A stretch of DNA of 38,767 bases from Angelakisella sp. (GTDB lineage Bacteria; Bacillota; Clostridia; Oscillospirales; Ruminococcaceae). The stretch spans positions 1-38,767 of the forward strand of contig JAHHSN010000012.1 in NCBI GenBank assembly GCA_020025195.1, read 5' to 3'. Shown here in pieces: positions 6,288-13,320 of the stretch; the stretch's first letter is position 1, and each line of letters begins with the position of its first letter. The translations under genes and the position numbers were made by a program. The notes beneath the pieces are model-generated. The model saw nothing but the letters and a program-made list of their open reading frames with translations. It made no database searches and was not told the DNA's origin.

Positions 6288-6929
6288 ATGAGCTTCAAGA
6301 CCATCAATCTGATGCTGCTCCAGGGCTTCTGGCTCAACATTCAGATCTTTGCCGTCACTCTGGCGCTTTCGCTGCCGCTGGGCCTGCTGGTTTCCTTCGG
6401 CACCATGAGCCGCATCAAACCCATCAGCTGGCTCGCGCGTCTTTATGTCTATCTGATGCGCTCCACCCCGCTGATGCTGCAGCTTGGCATTGTCTATTAC
6501 CTGCCGGGCTTTCTGAACCCCGGCCATATGCTGCCCCGCATGACCGCCGCCTGTCTCGCCTTTGTGCTCAATTACGCCGCCTATTTTTCGGAGATTTTCC
6601 GCGGCGGCATCCTCGCGGTGCCGAAGGGGCAGCAGGAGGCCGGCGAGGTACTCGGCATGACCCGCGGGCAGATCTTCCGCCATGTGACGCTCCTGCAGGT
6701 GGTCAAGCACATCATCCCCCCCATCGGCAATGAGATCATCACCCTCATCAAGGATACCTCGCTCGCCAACTTCATCATGATCGGCGAGGTCATCAAGGTG
6801 GCGAAGGACTTCGGCAACAAGGCGCTCATCTGGCCGCTTTTCTACACCGGTATCTTTTTCCTGATCTTTAACGGCGTGGTGACCATGCTCCTCGCCAAGA
6901 CCGAGCAAAAGCTCAGCTATTTCAAATAA
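6288..6929 (+). CDS. polar amino-acid ABC transporter permease
   Basis: A 213-residue HisM/GlnP-type membrane protein with about five transmembrane segments. The cytoplasmic EAA loop (EAGEVLGMTRGQIF at residues 117-130) contacts the ATPase. The motif MRSTPLMLQLGIVYYLPG in the first third is typical of polar amino-acid permeases. SD AAAGGAGAG precedes the ATG. It is the only permease in the operon, so it probably works as a homodimer with the lipoprotein at 5342 and the ATPase at 6942. The next gene's SD overlaps its stop codon, showing translational coupling. Confidence 0.93.
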   Translation: MSFKTINLMLLQGFWLNIQIFAVTLALSLPLGLLVSFGTMSRIKPISWLARLYVYLMRSTPLMLQLGIVYYLPGFLNPGHMLPRMTAACLAFVLNYAAYFSEIFRGGILAVPKGQQEAGEVLGMTRGQIFRHVTLLQVVKHIIPPIGNEIITLIKDTSLANFIMIGEVIKVAKDFGNKALIWPLFYTGIFFLIFNGVVTMLLAKTEQKLSYFK

Positions 6930-6941
6930 TGGAGGCGCGTT

Positions 6942-7739
6942 ATGGCCATTCTTGATGTCCGCAATATCGAAAAGAGCTTCGGCGCCACCCGGGTGCTGGA
7001 GGATATCAGCTTCTCTCTGGAGGAGGGGCAGTCCCTTGCCATCATCGGCTCCTCCGGCAGCGGCAAGACCACCCTTCTGCGCTGCCTTAATTTTCTGGAA
7101 ACACCGGACCGCGGCCGCATTTCGGTGCGGGGCGAGACCCTCTTTGACGCCGCCGTCCCCGCCGCCCAGAAGGACAGTGAAATCCGCAAAAAGCGGCTCC
7201 ACTTTGGTCTGGTGTTCCAGTCCTTCAACCTTTTTCCCCAGTACACCACCCTGAAGAACGTCTGCCTCGCGAAGGAGCTTCTGGCGCAGGAGCAGCCGGA
7301 CTTTGCCCGGAACAAAAAGGAGATCCTCGCTGGAATCGAGGCGGAGGCGTTGGAACTTCTCGCCCGCATGGGACTTGCCGACCGGGCGGGGCACTATCCC
7401 CATCAGCTGTCCGGCGGGCAGCAGCAGCGGGTTGCCATCGCGCGCGCCCTCGCCCTCCATCCCGACATTCTCTGCTTTGATGAACCGACCTCCGCCCTCG
7501 ACCCGGAGCTGACCGGAGAGGTGCTCAAGGTCATCCGCTCCCTCGCCGACCAGAAGACCACCATGATTATCGTGACCCACGAGATGGCCTTCGCCCGGGA
7601 TGTGGCGGACCGGGTCCTCTTTATGGATGACGGCGTCATCGTGGAGGAGGGCGACGCGAAGCAGGTCATCAACAACCCGCAGCAGGAGCGCACCCGTCAG
7701 TTTCTCTCCCGCTACGCCCAGAACGGCGCCATCGACTGA
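6942..7739 (+). CDS. polar amino-acid ABC transporter ATP-binding protein
   Basis: A 265-residue GlnQ/HisP-type ATPase. Walker A is GSSGSGKT at residues 36-43, the Q loop lies in VFQSFNLFPQ, the signature LSGGQQQR is at 156-163, Walker B ILCFDEP at 176-182, and the switch His is in IVTHEMAFARD. All catalytic residues are present. GGAGG, overlapping the stop of the permease gene, provides the ribosome binding site. It powers uptake through the permease at 6288. A terminator 70 bp behind it closes the operon before the Rrf2 regulator, which has its own promoter. Confidence 0.95.
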   Translation: MAILDVRNIEKSFGATRVLEDISFSLEEGQSLAIIGSSGSGKTTLLRCLNFLETPDRGRISVRGETLFDAAVPAAQKDSEIRKKRLHFGLVFQSFNLFPQYTTLKNVCLAKELLAQEQPDFARNKKEILAGIEAEALELLARMGLADRAGHYPHQLSGGQQQRVAIARALALHPDILCFDEPTSALDPELTGEVLKVIRSLADQKTTMIIVTHEMAFARDVADRVLFMDDGVIVEEGDAKQVINNPQQERTRQFLSRYAQNGAID

Positions 7740-7810
7740 GAAATCCCCGCGGACGCCCCGGAGCCGGTTTCCGGCGGCGCGCCGCTTTTCCTGTTCCTCA
7801 TATGAATGTG

Positions 7811-7843
7811 AAAAGGCCCATGGCTTCCGGCTGTGGGTCTTTT
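7811..7843 (+). terminator. terminator of the amino-acid ABC operon
   Basis: AAAAGGCCCA (7811-7820) pairs with TGGGTCTTTT (7834-7843), one G-U, ending in TTTT. Confidence 0.75.
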
Positions 7844-7911
7844 CGCGTGAGGAAAGCCCGCGCGAGGGGCTCCCAGCCCCCCGAGCACCGAGCGCGGGCG
7901 GGGGTTCCACA

Positions 7912-7939
7912 TTGACTTCCCCACCCCGCGTGCTATAAT
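7912..7939 (+). promoter_or_regulatory. promoter of the Rrf2-family regulator
   Basis: TTGACT (7912-7917) and an extended TGC-TATAAT (7934-7939) are 16 bp apart. Confidence 0.75.
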
Positions 7940-7987
7940 CAGACTGTCAAGACCTGCCCGGCGTCGGCAGAGAAAGGAGGATGCCCC

Positions 7988-8392
7988 ATGACCATTTCGA
8001 CCAAAGGACGCTACGCGCTCCGTGTGATGATCGACCTTGCGGAGCATCCTTCCGAGGGGTACATCCCCCTGCAGGTGATCGCCGAGCGGCAGGAGATCTC
8101 GAAGGAGTATCTCGGCACCATTCTCAAGGTTCTGGTGGAGCACGGTCTGCTCCGGAGCCTTCGGGGCAAGGGCGGCGGCTACCGTCTTTCCGCCCCGCCG
8201 GAGGAATACACCGTCGGGGAGATTCTCCGTCTTGCGGAGGGGGATCTCGCACCGGTCCCCTGCCTCACCCAAAAGGAGCCCTGCCCCCGCCGGGACCGCT
8301 GTCCCTCCCTTCCCATGTGGCAGAAGCTGGACCGTCTCATCGGGGATTTTCTGGGAAGCGTCACCCTTCGGGACCTGATGGAAAACGAATAA
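7988..8392 (+). CDS. Rrf2/IscR-family transcriptional regulator
   Basis: A 134-residue Rrf2-type regulator with the usual length. The winged HTH is at residues 1-70: MTISTKGRYALRVMIDLA opening, recognition helix ISKEYLGTILKVLVEHGLL, wing LRGKGGGYRLS. Three cysteines, C92, C99 and C105, match the Fe-S ligand region of IscR (C92, C98, C104), with one extra residue between the first two; the position of IscR's fourth ligand His is not conserved. A cluster-binding sensor is therefore possible but not proven. CymR, the cysteine regulator of Bacillus, is in the same family and lacks these cysteines. Position right behind an amino-acid importer suggests a sulfur or cysteine link, which is inferred. 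SD AAAGGAGG is 7 bases ahead. Confidence 0.92.
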   Translation: MTISTKGRYALRVMIDLAEHPSEGYIPLQVIAERQEISKEYLGTILKVLVEHGLLRSLRGKGGGYRLSAPPEEYTVGEILRLAEGDLAPVPCLTQKEPCPRRDRCPSLPMWQKLDRLIGDFLGSVTLRDLMENE

Positions 8393-8401
8393 GAAGCTCC
8401 G

Positions 8402-8440
8402 CTCCCCTGCCGTTCTCCGGAACGTGGGGGAGTTTTGTTT
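8402..8440 (+). terminator. terminator of the Rrf2 regulator gene
   Basis: CTCCCC (8402-8407) pairs with GGGGAG (8427-8432); an inner CGTTC/GAACG strengthens the stem. TTTTGTTTT follows. Confidence 0.85.
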
Positions 8441-8462
8441 TCTGGGCCCGGTTTTGCCGCAC

Positions 8463-8509
8463 AGCGGCACCCGAAATGCCTGATTCCAAGAGGGAAAACA
8501 GGTGCCGCT
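8463..8509. repeat. 9-bp perfect inverted repeat just upstream of the leader promoter
   Basis: AGCGGCACC (8463-8471) and GGTGCCGCT (8501-8509) are exact reverse complements separated by 29 bp and end three bases before the -35. It could be an operator or a remnant; no T tract follows. Confidence 0.4.
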
Positions 8510-8512
8510 CTA

Positions 8513-8541
8513 TTGACAATATTCGCACAATGTGCTAAACT
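8513..8541 (+). promoter_or_regulatory. promoter of the structured leader and pot operon
   Basis: Consensus TTGACA (8513-8518), 17 bp, extended TGC-TAAACT (8536-8541). No other promoter is visible between here and the pot genes. Confidence 0.8.
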
Positions 8542-8547
8542 TTATGG

Positions 8548-8915
8548 CGTCTCAATTGGAAAGAGTCTTTCCAAAGCAAGATACGACCGCCGATCTCGAT
8601 CGGCTAAGGCCATACGGACAGCCGGGTCGAATGCCGAAAACCGCATTTTGCGGTTGGCAACTTCTGTTGCCTTATTGATTGAGTTAAAAGCTCAGTTTTA
8701 TAAGTTGGTTACTATAAACCAGTGCCATGTGGCATACGCTTGTGAAATGGTCAATAAGAGTAAAAGGTTTTCTTTGCTGTAATGACTCTGATCCATTGTG
8801 ATTGAACCACGCCCCACCGGGGCGCTGACCGCTCCCTTGGGGGGTCGGCGGCGCGGGGTGTCATCCATCATGTTTCCAACGCGGTATGCTGTAAGAACGG
8901 CATACCGCTTTTTTT
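8548..8915 (+). ncRNA. long structured leader RNA ending in a terminator, upstream of the pot operon; class unknown
   Basis: About 370 nt start at the promoter and end in a perfect terminator 44 bases before potA. Stems seen: TTGGAAAG-AGT-CTTTCCAA (8556-8574); CGACC (8584-8588) with GGTCG (8625-8629) enclosing GCCGATC/GATCGGC (8589-8604) and GGC/GCC; AACCGCA-TTT-TGCGGTT (8639-8655); GGCAAC-TTCT-GTTGCC (8656-8671); a multiloop closed by CTTATTGA (8671-8678) and TCAATAAG (8751-8758) holding three short hairpins; CGCCCC-ACC-GGGGCG (8810-8824); GACC/GGTC (8827-8846). The architecture fits either a riboswitch/attenuator for the polyamine importer or an independent abundant RNA such as the raiA class of Clostridia. 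I do not recognise the conserved core of any metabolite riboswitch. Confidence 0.6.
8881..8915 (+). terminator. perfect intrinsic terminator between leader and potA
   Basis: GCGGTATGC (8881-8889) and GCATACCGC (8900-8908) pair without mismatch, followed by TTTTTTT. Because no promoter lies between it and potA, the pot genes depend on readthrough or antitermination, or on a promoter I cannot see. Confidence 0.92.
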
Positions 8916-8959
8916 GCGCTTCCAAACGCGCGTATTTCGGGTAGAGGAGAGGATTTCAA

Positions 8960-10105
8960 GTGGACAAGCTCATCGAATTAAGACACATCTCCAAGGCATT
9001 TGACGGAGAAACCGTTCTGGACGACATCAGTCTGGACATCCATGACAATGAATTCATCACGCTGCTGGGGCCCTCCGGCTGCGGAAAGACCACCACTCTC
9101 CGCATGATCGGCGGCTTTGTTCAGCCCGATCAGGGCGACATCGTTTTTATGGGCAAGCGGATCAATGATGAGCCTCCCCACAAGCGGAACGTCAACACCG
9201 TGTTCCAGAAATACGCACTGTTCCCCCATCTCAATGTCTTTGAGAACGTAGCGTTCCCCCTGCGGGAAAAGAAGGTCCCCAAGGACGAGATCAAGGAGAA
9301 GGTGGAGGAGATGCTTTCCCTCGTCATGCTCTCCAATTTTGCCAAGCGTCAGGTCACCAGCCTCTCCGGCGGACAGCAGCAGCGGGTCGCCATCGCGCGC
9401 GCCCTCATCAATAACCCCAAGATTCTGCTCCTCGATGAGCCGCTCGGCGCTCTTGACCTCAAGCTCCGCAAGGATATGCAGGTGGAGCTTAAGAAGATCC
9501 AGAAAAGCACCGGCATCACCTTCGTGTTCGTGACCCACGACCAGGAGGAGGCGCTCAGCATGTCGGATACCATCGTCGTAATGAGCGAGGGCAAGATCCA
9601 GCAGATCGGCACCCCCACCGACATTTATAATGAGCCGGTCAACGCCTTTGTCGCCGATTTCATCGGAGAAAGCAACATCATCGACGGCATCATGCTGGAG
9701 GACTACAAGGCCAAGTTCGCCGGTCATGTCTTCCAGTGCCTCGACAAGGGCTTTGCCAAAAACGAGCCGGTCGACGTGGTGGTACGTCCCGAGGACGTCG
9801 ATATCGTCCCGGCGGACAAGGCGGAGTTTTTCGGCGACGTCACCTCCGTCACCTTCCTCGGGGTCCACTATGAGATCATCGTGGATGTCGATGACTTCAA
9901 ATGGATGATCCAGACCACCGATTTTGTGGCAGAGGGCGAGCGCATCGGCATGAAGCTCGACCCCGACGCCATCCATATCATGAAGAAATCCAAATATTCC
10001 GGTATGTTCGGCGACTACTCCACCTTCTCCGAAGAGACGGAAAAGCTGGAAGAACTGGAGGAGCTGGACGAACTCCCCGAGGATGAGGGAGGCGAGGAAG
10101 AATGA
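8960..10105 (+). CDS. potA: spermidine/putrescine ABC transporter ATP-binding protein
   Basis: A 381-residue PotA-type ATPase. Walker A GPSGCGKT at 37-44, signature LSGGQQQR at 135-142, Walker B ILLLDEP at 155-161, switch His in FVTHDQEEAL. After about residue 240 comes the TOBE-like regulatory domain (VDVVVRPEDVDIVP) typical of PotA. The C-terminal 25 residues are almost all Glu, Asp and Leu, an acidic tail not found in the E. coli protein. The start is GTG at 8960 with a GGAGAGG-type SD. The stop overlaps the potB start in an ATGA. It energises polyamine uptake by PotB and the fused PotCD that follow; the substrate class is inferred from the whole operon. Confidence 0.93.
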   Translation: MDKLIELRHISKAFDGETVLDDISLDIHDNEFITLLGPSGCGKTTTLRMIGGFVQPDQGDIVFMGKRINDEPPHKRNVNTVFQKYALFPHLNVFENVAFPLREKKVPKDEIKEKVEEMLSLVMLSNFAKRQVTSLSGGQQQRVAIARALINNPKILLLDEPLGALDLKLRKDMQVELKKIQKSTGITFVFVTHDQEEALSMSDTIVVMSEGKIQQIGTPTDIYNEPVNAFVADFIGESNIIDGIMLEDYKAKFAGHVFQCLDKGFAKNEPVDVVVRPEDVDIVPADKAEFFGDVTSVTFLGVHYEIIVDVDDFKWMIQTTDFVAEGERIGMKLDPDAIHIMKKSKYSGMFGDYSTFSEETEKLEELEELDELPEDEGGEEE

Positions 10106-10992
10106 GCAATGCCTCCCGGAAAAGGAGGAACCGGAACTGCCGCATGGCGCTCGCGCCCTATTCCCTCTGGGCGCTCCTCTTTATTCTGGTTCCCATGCTG
10201 TTCATCGCCTACTATTCCTTTACCGATAACAGCTTTCAGTTTACCACCGAAAACATCACCCGCTTCTTTACCGCAGTCAGCAATATCCGCGGAGAGGACG
10301 GCACCATTACCGAGGTCCACACCTACCTGCTCATCCTGCGCCGCTCCTTAAAGCTGGCCGTCATCTCCACGCTGGTGTGCCTCCTCATCGGCTATCCGCT
10401 CGCTTACCGGATCGCCCGGGCAAAAAAGCGTCCCCAGCAAACCATGCTCACCCTCGTCATGATCCCCATGTGGATGAACTTTCTCATCCGCACCTATGCG
10501 TGGATGACCATTCTGCAGGATTCCGGTGTTCTCAACAACTTCATCGCGAAGCTGGGTCTCCCCCCCATCCACATCATCGGCACCGAAACCGCCGTCGTCA
10601 TCGGCATGGTCTATGACTACCTTCCCTATATGGTGCTGCCCATCTATTCCATCATGGTGAAGATGGACCCCAGTCTCATCGAGGCGGCAAGGGACCTCGG
10701 CTGCGGAAGCTTTTCCGTTCTGCGGCGGGTCATCTTCCCGCTCAGCCTTCCCGGAGTCATCTCCGGCATCACTATGGTGCTCATTCCTTCCATCAGCACC
10801 TTCTATATCTCGCAGAAGCTGGGTAACGGCAAATTCTTCCTCATCGGTGACGCCATCGAAGGACAGTATGTCGCCAACAACCTGCATTTTGCCGCCGCCA
10901 TGGCATTTGTGCTGATGGTCATTCTGCTTTTATTTATGGCTCTTATCAAATATGCCACGAGCCGCTATGTATACGGAGGTGACGCCAAGTGA
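10102..10992 (+). CDS. potB: spermidine/putrescine ABC transporter permease PotB
   Basis: A 296-residue permease with about six transmembrane segments. It starts with a short basic stretch (RKRRNRNCRM) and a membrane helix LWALLFILVPMLFIAYYSF. The EAA loop EAARDLGCGSFSVLRRVIFPL and the motif MIPMWMNFLIRTYAWMTIL are diagnostic of PotB. A hydrophilic insertion (about residues 45-70) after the first helix is the usual periplasmic segment. It overlaps potA by four bases at its start and potCD by four bases at its end, so the three genes are translated as one unit. It forms half of the membrane channel together with the PotC part of the next protein. Confidence 0.93.
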   Translation: MSNASRKRRNRNCRMALAPYSLWALLFILVPMLFIAYYSFTDNSFQFTTENITRFFTAVSNIRGEDGTITEVHTYLLILRRSLKLAVISTLVCLLIGYPLAYRIARAKKRPQQTMLTLVMIPMWMNFLIRTYAWMTILQDSGVLNNFIAKLGLPPIHIIGTETAVVIGMVYDYLPYMVLPIYSIMVKMDPSLIEAARDLGCGSFSVLRRVIFPLSLPGVISGITMVLIPSISTFYISQKLGNGKFFLIGDAIEGQYVANNLHFAAAMAFVLMVILLLFMALIKYATSRYVYGGDAK

Positions 10993-12944
10993 AAAAGGTA
11001 CTGCCCCATATCCTGACCGCCCTGGTCTATCTCTTTCTCTTTGCGCCCATCGTAGTGCTTCTGGTCTTTTCCTTTAATGACGCGAAAAGTCTTTCGGTCT
11101 TTTCGGAGTTTTCTTTCCGCTGGTACCGGGAGCTTTTCCGTGACCGGAACACGCTGGAGGCCGTGCGGAACACTCTGGTGCTTGCCGCTTCCGCCACCGC
11201 CATTTCCACCGTCATGGGGACCGCCGCCGCGTGGGGCATTGACCGTCTCCGCTCCCGGTGGTACCGCAGGGCAATAAACACCGTCACCGATATTCCCATG
11301 ACCAACCCCGACATCATCACCGGTATTTCCATGATGCTGATGTTTGTCTTTGTGGGACGGCTCTTCGGTGCCAATAACAGCCTCAACTTCTGGACGATGC
11401 TCATCTCCCATGTCACCTTCTGCCTGCCTTATGTCATTTTGCAGGTGCTGCCGAAGCTAAGGCAGATGGATCACTCGCTCCCGGAGGCGGCAATGGACCT
11501 CGGCTGTACACCGATGCGAGCCTTTCTCAAGGTGGAGCTCCCCGAAATGATGCCAGGTATCGCGACCGGCGCCATCATGGCGTTCACCCTCTCGCTGGAT
11601 GACTTCGTCATCAGTTATTTCACCGCCGGCCCCGGCTTTGAGACCCTGCCTATCCGCATTTACAGCATGACCAAGAAAACCGTCACCCCGAAGATGTACG
11701 CCCTTGCAACCATCATCTTCTTTGTGACCCTTGCTCTTCTGCTGGCGAGCAACTTCATCGAGGCCCGGGGCGAGGAAGAATCGTCCGGGAACCGGGATGA
11801 GCGGAAAAAGAAGTCCGCGGGAGAAGGACGGAGCTGGAAAAAGCCGGTGGCGGTGGCCGCGGCGCTCCTCATTCTCGTGTCCCTCACCTACAAGGCCTTT
11901 TTTGCCCCGAAGAAGCTGGAGCTCAATGTCTACAACTGGGGTGAATATGTCGCCGACGGCACCGATGGCTCCCTGGATACCATCCGTGCCTTTGAGGACT
12001 GGTACCAGGAGACCTATGGCGATGTGGTGACCGTCAATTACAGCACTTATTCCTCCAACGAGGATATGTACAATAAGATCTCCGGCGGCGCTGTGAGCTA
12101 TGATGTCATCATCCCCTCCGACTATATGATCGCCCGGATGGCGGAGGAGGGGCTGCTCCAGCCGCTCAACTTCGAGAACATCCCCAACTATCAGTATATT
12201 GATGAGTCCTTCCACGGGCTTTATTATGATCCCGACGACAAATACACCGTCCCCTACACCTATGGCATCGTGGGAGTCATCTATGACGCCAATGTGGTAG
12301 ACCCGGCAGATATCGGCGGCTGGGATCTCCTGTGGAACGAAAAGTACACCAACCGCATCCTGCAGTATGATAACTCCCGTGACGCCTTTGGTACCGCCAT
12401 GTATAAGCTCGGCATCGATGTCAACTCCACCAGCAAGGCCGACTGGGACCGCGCGGCGGAGGAGCTTATCACCCAGCGTCCCATTCTCAAGGGCCGTGTG
12501 ATGGATGAGATCTATAACATGATGGAATCCGGTGAGGCGGCCATCGGCTCCTACTATGCCGGCGACTACTTCACCATGCAGGACGCCCAGGCCAACCATG
12601 TAGACCTCAGGTTCTACTATCCCGAGCGTACCAATCTCTTTATTGACGCCATGTGCATCCCCACCTGCGCCAAGAACAAGGAGCTGGCGGAGATCTTCAT
12701 CAACTATATGCTCTCCGAGGAACCCGCTATCGCGAACGCGGAGTATATCAATTACGCCTGCCCCAACCGTCTGGTCTATGAGAACCCGGGCTACATGGAG
12801 GACATGGGCGCCGAGGCGATGGAGATTCTCTATCCCGATCTCGGCAATTTCTCCGAGCTTTATAACCAGTACGCCTACCGCAGCATGAGCCCTGAGATGC
12901 TGGGCTATCTCAACTCGCTCTGGGAAACGGTAAAGATCAACTGA
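10989..12944 (+). CDS. potCD: fused PotC permease and PotD polyamine-binding protein
   Basis: A 651-residue fusion. Residues 1-260 are a complete PotC permease: six membrane helices, DIPMTNPDIITGISMMLMF, EAA loop EAAMDLGCTPMRAFLKVELPE (166-186), LSLDDFVISYFTAGPG. A charged linker (261-285, GEEESSGNRDERKKK) is followed by one more membrane helix (about 286-303), then a PotD-type binding domain from about 310: LNVYNWGEYVADG, YDVIIPSDYMIARM, DNSRDAFGTAMYKLG, and the C-terminal YACPNRLVYENPGY. The extra helix anchors the receptor outside the cell instead of a lipobox. Start GTG with GGAGGTGA six bases ahead. No separate potD is present, so the fusion must supply the receptor. Similar permease-receptor fusions are known in Gram-positive importers. 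Confidence 0.93.
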   Translation: MKKVLPHILTALVYLFLFAPIVVLLVFSFNDAKSLSVFSEFSFRWYRELFRDRNTLEAVRNTLVLAASATAISTVMGTAAAWGIDRLRSRWYRRAINTVTDIPMTNPDIITGISMMLMFVFVGRLFGANNSLNFWTMLISHVTFCLPYVILQVLPKLRQMDHSLPEAAMDLGCTPMRAFLKVELPEMMPGIATGAIMAFTLSLDDFVISYFTAGPGFETLPIRIYSMTKKTVTPKMYALATIIFFVTLALLLASNFIEARGEEESSGNRDERKKKSAGEGRSWKKPVAVAAALLILVSLTYKAFFAPKKLELNVYNWGEYVADGTDGSLDTIRAFEDWYQETYGDVVTVNYSTYSSNEDMYNKISGGAVSYDVIIPSDYMIARMAEEGLLQPLNFENIPNYQYIDESFHGLYYDPDDKYTVPYTYGIVGVIYDANVVDPADIGGWDLLWNEKYTNRILQYDNSRDAFGTAMYKLGIDVNSTSKADWDRAAEELITQRPILKGRVMDEIYNMMESGEAAIGSYYAGDYFTMQDAQANHVDLRFYYPERTNLFIDAMCIPTCAKNKELAEIFINYMLSEEPAIANAEYINYACPNRLVYENPGYMEDMGAEAMEILYPDLGNFSELYNQYAYRSMSPEMLGYLNSLWETVKIN

Positions 12945-12955
12945 TAAAACAAGAG

Positions 12956-12990
12956 AAGAGCCGCTCTCCGGAAGGGGCGGCTCTTACTTT
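12956..12990 (+). terminator. terminator of the pot operon
   Basis: AAGAGCCGC (12956-12964) pairs with GCGGCTCTT (12977-12985). The U tract is weak (ACTTTG). Confidence 0.65.
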
Positions 12991-13021
12991 GCCCCGGGCT
13001 TTCCGGGCGGGGGGACAGCGC

Positions 13022-13180
13022 CGATCAGAACCACCAGTGAACCAGCGGCCGGCACAAGCCCTAAAAGGACTTATTCCCGGCATGCCCCTGAAGGGGCTCC
13101 GAAAAGACGATACGGTACCGTCATCTTCGCTTTGAATGCGCTAAACTATTTATGTCGGTCATTGACATATCCTCCTTCTG
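13022..13180 (-). mobile_element. decayed, internally deleted IS200/IS605-family element
   Basis: On the minus strand AGGAGG plus ATG opens a frame reading MSMTDINSLAHSK, the start of IS200-type tnpA (usually ...DINSLSHTKWNCKYHIVF). It stops after 15 codons. About 20 bp later comes the element's 3' end: GCCCCTTCAGGGGC hairpin (13084-13097), an AGTCCTTTTAGGGCTT imperfect hairpin, then GTGCCGGCC and a TGGTTCTGATC right end with an adjacent hairpin (about 13022-13050). The catalytic part of tnpA is deleted, so this is a non-autonomous remnant. The left boundary beyond 13180 is not certain. Confidence 0.7.
13121..13168 (-). pseudogene. 5' remnant of IS200-type transposase tnpA
   Basis: Fifteen codons remain (MSMTDINSLAHSKRR, then TGA). 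The codons after AHSK should read Trp-Asn/Arg-Cys-Lys-Tyr-His; instead the frame is broken by the internal deletion. The catalytic HUH motif and tyrosine are absent. Confidence 0.7.
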
Positions 13181-13253
13181 TTATTTAATGCGGTCAGCTG
13201 GCCTGCATCTGTTTTAACAGAAGCCGGAGCGATGCCGCGGAGGACGGCAAAAT

Positions 13254-13282
13254 TTGCCGTGGACGCCCCGCCGTGCTATACT
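13254..13282 (+). promoter_or_regulatory. promoter of the RNA methyltransferase gene
   Basis: TTGCCG (13254-13259), 17 bp, extended TGC-TATACT (13277-13282). Confidence 0.7.
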
Positions 13283-13320
13283 GGACGGGAAGTTTTAAGG
13301 ATAAGCCGAAAGGAACCGCC

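Noticed and set aside
6267..7910. Minus-strand open frame of 547 codons opposite the amino-acid permease and ATPase
   Set aside because: Antisense shadow of two clear ABC genes, caused by GC-rich third positions; no SD and no recognisable domain.
8548..8760. Resemblance of the 5' part of the pot leader to a c-di-GMP-I riboswitch (GACAGCCGGGTC segment)
   Set aside because: The conserved GGCAAACC and GACGCAAAGC elements are absent and the stems are arranged differently.
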